A stretch of 50,470 nucleotides of DNA. Source: Clostridiales bacterium. Lineage in GTDB: Bacteria; Bacillota; Clostridia; Christensenellales; Aristaeellaceae. The stretch is taken from contig SFNY01000013.1 of NCBI GenBank assembly GCA_004554085.1, forward strand, positions 1-50,470. The letters run 5' to 3'. The position numbers were made by a program, and so were the translations under genes. Shown here piece by piece: positions 44,183 to 50,470 of the stretch (position 1 is the stretch's first letter; each line of letters starts with the position of its first letter). Below the pieces are notes generated by a model. That model was not told the DNA's origin, did no database searches, and saw only the letters and a program-made list of their open reading frames with translations.

Positions 44183-44251
44183 TTATGCCTTGTATTTTGC
44201 GTATATCTGATGATATGCGGCCATGAGCAGTGGATGATTGCATCTTCCACC

Positions 44252-44782
44252 TCACATCCCAACGAGCTTCTTCATGGTATTTGCGGTGCGGATGGTGATC
44301 CATTCGCCAATTCTCGGGCTTGCGGACCTCCTCCACCAATTGCACTTTGCGTAGTTCTTTCGATCAAAAGACCAGAAGATCGCGCCCTCGCGGACGCAGA
44401 CCAGCTCCAGCCCCTCCGTAGGTTCTCCGAATTTTTCGGCGACGGCTCCGGCGGTTGCGGGCGGCAGCACGAGGATCAGGTTGTCGTAGATTTCCTTATC
44501 CCCTCGGCCCCACCATTTGGGAGCATCGCGCAGCACATCCTCCAGCCAATCCCGTGCAATGACCAGCACGGGTACGTCCAGGCCAAAGCGCTCCCGGATC
44601 ATCACCTGAATCCGCGTGGCCAGCTCCCCTTCTTCGCCGGAGAAGACCACATTGCCGCTGTTCAGATGCGTCCGAACCTCGGTAAAGCCGAGCGCTTCAA
44701 AGCCCTGCTTCAGCTCCGCCATGGAGATTTTGTTCTTCCCACCCACATTTACGCCCCGCAGCAGGGCGATGTACCGCTTCAT
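44252..44782 (-). CDS. DUF1697 domain protein
   Basis: A 176-residue soluble protein of the DUF1697 family, whose function is not known. YIALLRGVNVGGKNKISMAEL and LNSGNVVFSGEE are the family signature; the middle part contains YDNLILVLPP and the C-terminus FDRKNYAKCNWWRR. ATG 44782 has GTGAGGAAGGC upstream, so a GTG at 44803 is rejected. It lies 18 bases after the DUF5655-like gene on the same strand and shares its promoter. Confidence 0.87.
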   Translation of the reverse strand: MKRYIALLRGVNVGGKNKISMAELKQGFEALGFTEVRTHLNSGNVVFSGEEGELATRIQVMIRERFGLDVPVLVIARDWLEDVLRDAPKWWGRGDKEIYDNLILVLPPATAGAVAEKFGEPTEGLELVCVREGAIFWSFDRKNYAKCNWWRRSASPRIGEWITIRTANTMKKLVGM

Positions 44783-44799
44783 GCCTTCCTCACACTCCC

Positions 44800-45189
44800 T
44801 CACGCCTTGCTTTCAGCAAACGCATAGGCCTGTTCCACCCATGCAAGCAGCTCCACATCCAGTTCAGTTGGATCGCTGAGCACGATGTGCGTCGTCCATC
44901 GCCCGGGATAGGGCTCGGTCTTCGCCGCTACGCGCGGGGATTCCAGCGGATCGGGCAGTCCGAGGGTCAGGGTGAACCAGCTCCCGGGCAGCTCCGCCTT
45001 CCGCTTCACCCGCAGAAAGGACACGCAGGCATAGACGCGGCGGTTGGAAAATGTGATCTGCGTCTTTTGCACCCGCACGCGGGTCTCCGGGAACCTTTCG
45101 GCGATCTTTCCGGCAAACGCCTCGTAGAGAGGCAAGGCGGCGGGATGCGGGTCAAAGAACATGCACACATCGGGATTCATGAAATCCAT
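44800..45189 (-). CDS. DUF5655-like small protein
   Basis: A 129-residue protein that resembles the DUF5655 (YdhG-like) group: HPAALPLYEAFAGKIAERFP, VRVQKTQITFSNRRVYACVS and a C-terminal AWVEQAYAFA helix. Function unknown. The ATG at 45189 follows AAGGGGG by eight bases. The promoter at 45214-45242 would start the mRNA near 45207, which rules out the much longer reading to 45990 and makes an ATG at 45207 unlikely. Start could also be 45195. Confidence 0.78.
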   Translation of the reverse strand: MDFMNPDVCMFFDPHPAALPLYEAFAGKIAERFPETRVRVQKTQITFSNRRVYACVSFLRVKRKAELPGSWFTLTLGLPDPLESPRVAAKTEPYPGRWTTHIVLSDPTELDVELLAWVEQAYAFAESKA

Positions 45190-45213
45190 CTGCATTTCCC
45201 CCTTCATAGCTCC

Positions 45214-45242
45214 ATTGTAACAAATCCCGCGACCCGGCGCAA
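45214..45242 (-). promoter_or_regulatory. Promoter of the DUF5655-DUF1697 pair
   Basis: On the minus strand TTGCGC (45237-45242) and TACAAT (45214-45219) with 17 bases between. Confidence 0.68.
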
Positions 45243-45303
45243 TGCCGATTGTGCCCCGCGCATGACCATCCGTCGCGCATTCTGTGACCTTTTCCGGGAA
45301 TCC

Positions 45304-45332
45304 TTGACAGGCGGGCGCGCAGGTCGTATGAT
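45304..45332 (+). promoter_or_regulatory. Promoter of the VanY-like gene
   Basis: Consensus TTGACA (45304-45309), 17 bases, TATGAT (45327-45332), 25 bases before the ATG. Confidence 0.85.
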
Positions 45333-45357
45333 GGTTGCAGTACGCAGGAGGTATGAC

Positions 45358-46038
45358 ATGGAGACACAGAGGAAGAAAAGGAAGAAGCGCGGCGTGCGCC
45401 TGAGCAGGGCGCAGAGCATCCTGTGCTGCGCACTGGTGTTTGTGCTGATGGGCGGAAGCTTCGGCCTGGGCTGGCACTTCGGCGCGCAGCCGTCCAGATT
45501 CGAGGGCAGCATCCTGCTGGTGAACGACGAGCACCTTCTGAGTGAGAATTACGTGCCCGAGGGGCTGGTGAACCTCTACGAGCAGCGCCACTCCTTCCGG
45601 CTTGCCAGCAGCGACATCTATCTGGCCCGGGAGTGCTACGAGGCCATGGAGCGCATGTTTGCCGCCGCCGAGGCGGAGGACATGAACGGCTTCATCGTCA
45701 CCAGCGGCTACCGCACCTACGCGCGGCAGGCGGAGATCTTCGCACAGTCGGAGCCGGGCAAGGCCCAGGAGCCGGGCGCCAGTGAGCACCAGACCGGCCT
45801 GGCCTTCGACGTGACCACCGAGACCAACGGCGGCTTCGAGAGCACGCCCCAGTACGGCTGGCTGATGAACCACGCCCACGAGTACGGCTTCATCCAGCGC
45901 TACCCGGCGAACAAGGTGGACGAGACGGGCATCAGCTACGAGCCCTGGCACTACCGCTACGTGGGTGAGGAGGCTGCGACGATCATCCACAAGAAGAACA
46001 TCACGCTTGAAGAATTTGTCAAAAGATACTGTGCATAA
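45358..46038 (+). CDS. VanY-type D-alanyl-D-alanine carboxypeptidase
   Basis: A 226-residue membrane-anchored zinc peptidase that trims the last D-Ala of peptidoglycan stems. The basic N-tail and one helix (about residues 22-43) place the domain outside. Zinc and catalytic motifs are present: SGYRTYARQAEIF, ASEHQTGLAFDV (His and Asp ligands) and YEPWHYRYVG (His ligand, with Glu before it). No van resistance genes are near, so this is likely a wall-maintenance enzyme. ATG 45358 follows AGGAGGTATGAC; the longer reading starting at 44887 is excluded by the promoter at 45304. Confidence 0.92.
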   Translation: METQRKKRKKRGVRLSRAQSILCCALVFVLMGGSFGLGWHFGAQPSRFEGSILLVNDEHLLSENYVPEGLVNLYEQRHSFRLASSDIYLARECYEAMERMFAAAEAEDMNGFIVTSGYRTYARQAEIFAQSEPGKAQEPGASEHQTGLAFDVTTETNGGFESTPQYGWLMNHAHEYGFIQRYPANKVDETGISYEPWHYRYVGEEAATIIHKKNITLEEFVKRYCA

Positions 46039-46069
46039 AACGGCGAGGCGCCGCAGCCGGTTGCTATCG

Positions 46070-46198
46070 CGCTTAGTTCATCGAACCTCTGCCCCCACTT
46101 GTTCAAGGGGCAGAGGTTCTGTGCTTCTTTCCGATAGAAATGCCGACATTTACCCGAAATCCAGTCCGGACTGGACTTCTTGCGTCTGGTTTTGGAAA
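46070..46198. repeat. Family 2 hairpin repeat, locus D (one unit, H1 loop missing)
   Basis: TCG-AACCTCTGCCCC-CACTTGTTCAA-GGGGCAGAGGTT (46084-46118), linker CTGTGCTTCTTTCCGATAG..CCCG, then AAATCCAGTCC directly joined to GGACTGGACTT (46157-46178) and CTTGCGTCTGGTTTTGG. It fills the convergent junction between the VanY-like and RsmF-like genes. Confidence 0.87.
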
Positions 46199-46241
46199 AT
46201 TACTGCTCAGATTCGCCCCGCACAGCAATTGTGTCCATGAA

Positions 46242-47570
46242 TTATATGTGCAGGCTCAGCCGCAGCCCCTTGGGCAGATGGTTCTTCATCTGGCCGTTGC
46301 TGGCCTTGCCCCAGCCCAGGGGCATGCCGCGCCAGCAGATCCACGTCCAGCCCCTGAGGTTTTCGCACTCCAGCGCCTCTCCGGTGAGGTAGCGCCGCGC
46401 ATGGGCATCGTCCAACTCCATTATCTGCTTCGGCAGCGCTGCGTCCAGCGCCATGGCCAGCGCATGGGCGGGCTCGATGTAGTTCCTTCCGACGCGCAGC
46501 AGGCATGTTCCCGCCGAGGCCAGCTTCAGCCCCTTCGTGTCCGGGCACTCCGCCGGGATGGCGTAGAGGTAGTCGCCCAGCCGCACGACCCGTGCCTTCA
46601 GCGCATCCGGCAGCGCGCAGACCTCCTTCTCCAGCTGCCCGAGCAGCGCGGCGCACTCACGGTCGACGCGAAAGGCGGGAGCCTCCCGGCGCTTCGCGGA
46701 GCCGGCCTTGCGCAGCTTCGCGGCAAAGTGACCGTCGCCCCGCTGGCGGTGGGGCCAGATGCGGATGCAGCCGTTTATCGATGCGCCCACGCCCGGCAGG
46801 GAGAAGTCCTCCGGCTCGAACTCCGGGTGCCGCGCGAGGAAGGCCGCGATGGTTTCCTCGTTCTCATTCCGGTTGAAGGTGCAGGTGGAGTACACAAGCC
46901 GTCCGCCGGGGCGCACAAGCTCTGCCGCGCGGTCGAGAATCTCCGCCTGACGCTTCGCGCAGCCCGCTGGCGAACCGCTCTTCCACTCCGCACGCGCGTC
47001 CGGCTCCCGGCGGAACATGCCCTCGCCGGAGCAGGGCGCGTCGCAGAGCACTGCGTCGAAGTATTCTGGCCAGCGCGCGGACAGCGCGTCCGGGTAGGCG
47101 TTGGTCACGGCGGCGTTGCGCACGCCCATGCGCTCCAGATTCGCCGCCAGCACCTTCGCCCGGGCAGGCTCCGGCTCGTTGGAGATCAGCAGGCCCTCGC
47201 CAGCCAGCGACGCGGCGATCTGCGTGCTCTTGCCGCCGGGCGCGGCGCACAGATCCAATATGCGCTCGCCGGGACGTGCGTCCAGGATGGCCGCGCTCAC
47301 CATGGCGCTGGCCTCCTGAAGGTAGAACGCCCCCGCCGCATGGGCGATTCCCGCGCCCGGACGCGCTCCCTTGCGCAGATAGCGCCCGTCCTTCGCCCAG
47401 GGCACCGGGTCGGAGATGAACTCCTCCGCAGCCGCGAGGGCGTTTTTGCGGAAGGGATTGAGGCGCAGCGCCAGCGTCGGCGGCTCGTCCAGGGACGCGA
47501 AAAATGCCGGGGCTTCACATCCTAGCATTTCTTCGATGGCTTGCACAAATTCGCCCGGAAGGGAAATCAT
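46242..47570 (-). CDS. RsmF-like 16S rRNA m5C methyltransferase (NOL1/NOP2/Sun family)
   Basis: A 442-residue SAM-dependent RNA cytosine-C5 methyltransferase. The methylase core has LDLCAAPGGKSTQIA (motif I, near 108), CDAPCSGEGMFRREP (motif IV with a catalytic Cys) and VYSTCTFNRNENE (motif VI with the second Cys). The C-terminal RNA-binding part (about 290-440) with a PUA-like end (GEALECENLRGWTWICWRG) matches RsmF/YebU and B. subtilis-type relatives. Its start overlaps the AI-2E-family stop by four bases. Confidence 0.92.
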   Translation of the reverse strand: MISLPGEFVQAIEEMLGCEAPAFFASLDEPPTLALRLNPFRKNALAAAEEFISDPVPWAKDGRYLRKGARPGAGIAHAAGAFYLQEASAMVSAAILDARPGERILDLCAAPGGKSTQIAASLAGEGLLISNEPEPARAKVLAANLERMGVRNAAVTNAYPDALSARWPEYFDAVLCDAPCSGEGMFRREPDARAEWKSGSPAGCAKRQAEILDRAAELVRPGGRLVYSTCTFNRNENEETIAAFLARHPEFEPEDFSLPGVGASINGCIRIWPHRQRGDGHFAAKLRKAGSAKRREAPAFRVDRECAALLGQLEKEVCALPDALKARVVRLGDYLYAIPAECPDTKGLKLASAGTCLLRVGRNYIEPAHALAMALDAALPKQIMELDDAHARRYLTGEALECENLRGWTWICWRGMPLGWGKASNGQMKNHLPKGLRLSLHI

Positions 47571-48787
47571 GGCTTCACCTCCGGCTCGGTTCGTGCTTCC
47601 CCAGTATCAAAGCACTCCGGCGCGTCCACATACTTGCCCGTCTCAACGGGCATGTCGCGCTTGCGCAGCCGGTCGTAGATCAGCGCGCGGAAGAAGGCGT
47701 AGCCCAGGGCGTACACCGGCACGCTCACCAGCATGCCCACGAAGCCGAACAGGCCGCCGCCGATGACGATGGCGATCATGATCGACAGCGCGGATACGCC
47801 CACGTAGTCGCCCAGGATGTGCGGGCCGATGACGTTGCCGTCCAGCTGCTGCAAGAACAGCACGAACAGCGAGAACCACAGCGCGCTCATGGGGTTGACC
47901 AGCAGCAGGATCAGCGCGCAGGGCGCCCAGCCGATGAACGGGCCGAAGAAGGGGATGATGTTCGTCACGGCGATGATGCAGCTGATCAGCAGGGCGTATT
48001 CCATGCGGAAGATCAGCATGCCAACGTAGCAGATGATGCCGATGATCAGCGAATCCACCAGCTTGCCGCTGATGAAGCCGGAGAAGATGCGGTTTGCGCG
48101 CCGCGTCCAGTAGATCAGCGACTCGATGCGCTCGCGCTTCATCAGCGAATAGCCGATCTTCTTGATCTGCGCGGCCAGGTGATCCTTGTCCATCATGATG
48201 TAGAAGGCGGTGATCAGGCCCACCAGCAGCTCGTAGACGAAGTTCACGATGGACGAGGAGATTAGAAACAGGTTGTCCAGCAGCATGGTGATGTTCTTGA
48301 TCTGGCTGGAGACGATGTTCTCCCAGGCAACCACCAGCTCGTCGCCGTCCAGGCTGAGGAAGTCGTACTTCAGCAGCAGCTGGTTCAGGCGCTCAGAATT
48401 GTCCTTCAGGAACACCGAGATGTAGCCCACGATGGAGGTGATGGAGCTGACCAGCTGGGGAACCATGATCTTCATGAAGATGTAAACCAGGAACACCAGA
48501 AACATCAGCGAAAACAGCGCCGACAGCGCGTGCATCAGCTTGGGGCGCTGCTTGCGCCTGAAGAACAGCGGTTGGAGCACGCGCTCCGCCGCGCGCTGCA
48601 CCGGGCCCAGCAGAAACGCGATGGCAAAGCCCACCAGGAAGGGCGAAGCCAGCGACGCCAGCGTGCGCACAAAGCCCCACACGGAGCTGAAATTGTAGAG
48701 CAGGAAGGCCAGCAGCAGGGCGTAGGTGACCAGCCAGATCTTCGGGCCGATGCGCGTTTGCTGATCCTTCGAGAACGGCAGCTTCAT
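47567..48787 (-). CDS. AI-2E family transporter (PerM/YtvI-like)
   Basis: A 406-residue membrane protein with about eight helices. Family features are the N-terminal helix pair, the long middle loop (about 150-240) and the C-terminal IPFFGPFIGWAPCALILL and GNVIGPHILGD motifs. The group includes the AI-2 exporter TqsA and Na+/H+ antiporters, so the substrate is not determined. ATG 48787 follows GAGGAGGGTACA; the reading to 48844 starts upstream of the promoter. It is coupled to the RsmF-like gene. Confidence 0.9.
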   Translation of the reverse strand: MKLPFSKDQQTRIGPKIWLVTYALLLAFLLYNFSSVWGFVRTLASLASPFLVGFAIAFLLGPVQRAAERVLQPLFFRRKQRPKLMHALSALFSLMFLVFLVYIFMKIMVPQLVSSITSIVGYISVFLKDNSERLNQLLLKYDFLSLDGDELVVAWENIVSSQIKNITMLLDNLFLISSSIVNFVYELLVGLITAFYIMMDKDHLAAQIKKIGYSLMKRERIESLIYWTRRANRIFSGFISGKLVDSLIIGIICYVGMLIFRMEYALLISCIIAVTNIIPFFGPFIGWAPCALILLLVNPMSALWFSLFVLFLQQLDGNVIGPHILGDYVGVSALSIMIAIVIGGGLFGFVGMLVSVPVYALGYAFFRALIYDRLRKRDMPVETGKYVDAPECFDTGEARTEPEVKP

Positions 48788-48848
48788 TGTACCCTCCTCA
48801 AACCGAACATTCGCAGATTTGCTGCGCGGATGCACAGCCTCCATCCCG

Positions 48849-48878
48849 ATTATACCACGATTCCCGGCCTTCCATCAA
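48849..48878 (-). promoter_or_regulatory. Promoter of the AI-2E transporter operon
   Basis: On the minus strand TTGATG (48873-48878), 18 bases, TATAAT (48849-48854), 62 bases before the ATG. Confidence 0.65.
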
Positions 48879-48979
48879 GGGAAATTGAAAGGCTTGTACG
48901 GCCAAATTCCAACTTTTTCCAGACTTTTTTGTCCGGGTTACTACCTATTATATAAACCGAATTTTGATGGGTGTGTAAA

Positions 48980-50122
48980 TCATGTCGGGCTTTCATAACC
49001 TTCGATTTCCAGACCGAGCCGCAACAGCGCTGCCTCCGCATCGAGGTCGCCCTGCAGGAATTCACGCACAATCGACGCAGCGTCTCCGGGCGAATGTTCG
49101 GAAAATGCGTCCGGCACGGCCAGGCTCCGGCTCCGCAGCAGCGCCTCCATGGGCGCGTAGGCAGAGTAGGAGGAATAAAGCTGAACATCCGTCACCGCAA
49201 AGCCGCCAATGTCCGCAAGTCGCTTCTGACAGTCCTCGCTCAAGAGATATGCGGCAAACTCCGCCGCCAGCGCCTCCCGTTCTGCGCCGGCCTCGTCTGC
49301 CTGATCCACCACGCCCAGCAGAAGCAGCTGATCCCCGCAGGCAACCTCGCCCGTCCCCGCGCAGGCCCAGTCCGGCCCGCGCCCCGCATCCCGCAGCCGG
49401 ATCAGCCGCGCCAGCTCCGCCTGGCTCACGATCAGCCAGGGCAGCTTTCCGTTGATGAAATCCGTCAGCGCATCCTCCGACCGGGTCAGCTCTGCACCTG
49501 CCTCCGCCATCGCCGGAAGCCCCAGATCCAACCCGAGATCCGGCAGCTCGATTTCCTCGCCATCCTCCGCATGCCTGCTCAGCAGCGCCACTGCCGCTGC
49601 GCTGAAGCTGCGCCCGCCGCCGTCCGGCAGGAGCGTCAGCGCATCCAGATCGTCGAAGGATGGCGCGCTGTCGCACAGCGCACGGTTGTACACCCAGATG
49701 TAGCCGCCCATTGCCACCGGCAGCGCGCGATCCGAGCCGCAGTTCAGCGAAGCCTGCGCATCGAGGGGAAGCAGCTGCGCAGCATCCACCTGCACGCCCG
49801 GGGAGAACAGCTCCAGCTCCGGCGGACGGATGCCGCTGTCGGTCAGATCGGCCATCGCAGCCGCGTCCACCTCCGTGAACTCCAGGTACACGCCCTCGTG
49901 CCGCTTCTCAAAGCCCGCCGCGCAGGCGTTCAGCCAGCGCACAAAGCTGCCGTCGCACGACCACTCGGAGGAGATCCAGCCGCGCAGCACGCCGTTCCAC
50001 CCCGCGTACTTTTTTTTCACGTAGGGCTGGGAATCCGCCGGGAGCCGGGGGAAGATGCGCGCCGCAGCGACGATCAGCGCCAGTACACAAATCAGGCATA
50101 ATAGTTGTAAGGATTTTTGCAT
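48980..50122 (-). CDS. Extracellular solute-binding-like protein
   Basis: A 380-residue protein with a membrane or signal segment at residues 4-24 and no lipobox Cys in the usual place (LLCLICVLALIVAAARIFPR). The remaining part looks like a type-2 periplasmic binding fold: WLNACAAGFEKRHEGVYLEF early, VAMGGYIWVYNRALCDSAPS in the middle and AAEFAAYLLSEDCQKRLADIGG late, as in ABC sugar-binding proteins. No permease or ATPase genes are adjacent, so an orphan binding or sensing role is possible. ATG 50122 is behind AGAGGTGGTCCC; a longer reading to 50158 is rejected. Confidence 0.75.
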   Translation of the reverse strand: MQKSLQLLCLICVLALIVAAARIFPRLPADSQPYVKKKYAGWNGVLRGWISSEWSCDGSFVRWLNACAAGFEKRHEGVYLEFTEVDAAAMADLTDSGIRPPELELFSPGVQVDAAQLLPLDAQASLNCGSDRALPVAMGGYIWVYNRALCDSAPSFDDLDALTLLPDGGGRSFSAAAVALLSRHAEDGEEIELPDLGLDLGLPAMAEAGAELTRSEDALTDFINGKLPWLIVSQAELARLIRLRDAGRGPDWACAGTGEVACGDQLLLLGVVDQADEAGAEREALAAEFAAYLLSEDCQKRLADIGGFAVTDVQLYSSYSAYAPMEALLRSRSLAVPDAFSEHSPGDAASIVREFLQGDLDAEAALLRLGLEIEGYESPT

Positions 50123-50189
50123 GGGACCACCTCTCAGACAGCCTATGAGGTCTCGCAAAAAATAATTTCAAAAAAAGTGAAAAAAGGGG

Positions 50190-50218
50190 TTGACAAACAA
50201 ACCACCCTTTGCTATAAT
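50190..50218 (+). promoter_or_regulatory. rRNA operon promoter
   Basis: TTGACA (50190-50195), 17 bases, TATAAT (50213-50218): a perfect consensus preceded by an A-rich upstream stretch (50155-50185) that may act as an UP element. Confidence 0.95.
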
Positions 50219-50260
50219 ATTCAACGTTGTCGCGAGAACAGCGGTTCAAACGACAGCGAC

Positions 50261-50280
50261 GATCCTTGAAAACGATACAG
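50261..50280 (+). promoter_or_regulatory. Possible boxA-type antitermination element in the rRNA leader
   Basis: GATCCTTGAAAACGATACAG resembles the TTCTTTGAAAACT element in Bacillota rRNA leaders. The leader 50230-50402 otherwise contains no ORF. Confidence 0.4.
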
Positions 50281-50402
50281 CGAAGTAAATCAAGAGTATA
50301 AAGAACAGTCAGATTTCTGAGAGAGTAAACGCCTGATTTGCTGGAGAAGGTTGAGGGCTTTGGCGAGTCCGAGACCGGGAACGGTAAATGAGGAAAAGGA
50401 TT

Positions 50403-50470
50403 GAACATCAGAGTTTGATCCTGGCTCAGGACGAACGCTGGCGGCGTGCTTAACACATGCAAGTCGAGCG
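50403..50470 (+). rRNA. rrs: 16S ribosomal RNA, 5' end only
   Basis: AGAGTTTGATCCTGGCTCAG (universal 8-27 primer site) begins at 50410, followed by the usual GACGAACGCTGGCGGCGTGC and TAACACATGCAAGTCGAGCG. By alignment to E. coli numbering base 1 falls near 50403. The gene runs off the right edge. Confidence 0.97.

Noticed and set aside
45190..45990. Long N-terminal extension of the DUF5655-like gene
   Set aside because: It is antisense to the VanY-like gene, and a 17-base-spaced promoter at 45214-45242 lies inside it.

Overview
The window is a GC-rich stretch (roughly 60% G+C by eye) of a bacterial chromosome close to its replication origin. It carries dnaA and dnaN with DnaA boxes, three perfect parS sites and the first bases of a 16S rRNA gene. 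Several features point to a Bacillota lineage, most likely an uncultured gut-type member of the Clostridia: an ER-type SipW signal peptidase with SipW-dependent substrates, a CIRCE operator on groESL, the ftsK-rimO-pgsA order, an RsbW/SigB-like pair, strong GGAGG ribosome sites, and a Firmicutes-type rRNA promoter. The species cannot be named from the sequence alone.

Layout. 1-3021 (minus): an operon of sipW, three different SipW-dependent (TasA/camelysin-like) precursors and the start of a secreted protein with a Pro-Glu-Pro-Thr linker that runs off the left edge. 3123-7363 (minus): an esterase coupled to a MATE exporter, two small membrane proteins and a pseudouridine synthase. 7727-12071 (plus): an RsbW-like anti-sigma factor, a SigB/F/G-type sigma factor, a THUMP-type rRNA methyltransferase and a GH127-like protein. 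12080-16573: the origin, with dnaA, dnaN and mnmE. 16628-24006: serine acetyltransferase, isochorismatase-like hydrolase, a PhoPR-like two-component system, a helical protein, a FliB-like protein and a NodB-type deacetylase. 24339-31502 (minus): pgsA, rimO, ftsK, cvpA and a DUF5711-type protein. 31667-36732 (plus): the parS cluster, a metallophosphoesterase-like protein with eroded metal ligands, a radical SAM protein, a WalJ-like hydrolase, a membrane protein and a methyltransferase. 37138-46038: gdhA, a broken asnA, an M24 peptidase, dCMP deaminase, CIRCE-groES-groEL, two small minus-strand genes and a VanY-like carboxypeptidase. 46242-50122 (minus): an RsmF-like methyltransferase, an AI-2E family transporter and a solute-binding-like protein. 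50190-50470: rRNA promoter, leader and the 16S start.

The most unusual feature is intergenic. Two families of mosaic palindromic repeats occur here. In both, loops, linkers and ends are conserved between copies, while stems differ and remain self-complementary. Family 1 (five copies, about 200-390 bp, GGGG(G)TTACGCT-like inverted ends) tends to begin or end at a stop codon and even separates groES from groEL and dnaA from dnaN. Family 2 (four loci, 6 or 7 units) lies only between convergent genes. Together they fill all six convergent junctions of the window. They look like mobile or copied terminator cassettes, but that role is an inference.

Most genes are housekeeping (replication start and segregation, tRNA and rRNA modification, chaperonin, cell envelope). 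The accessory parts are the SipW operon, the GH127-like gene, the FliB-like gene and the repeats. No tRNA gene, CRISPR array, insertion-sequence transposase or prophage was seen.
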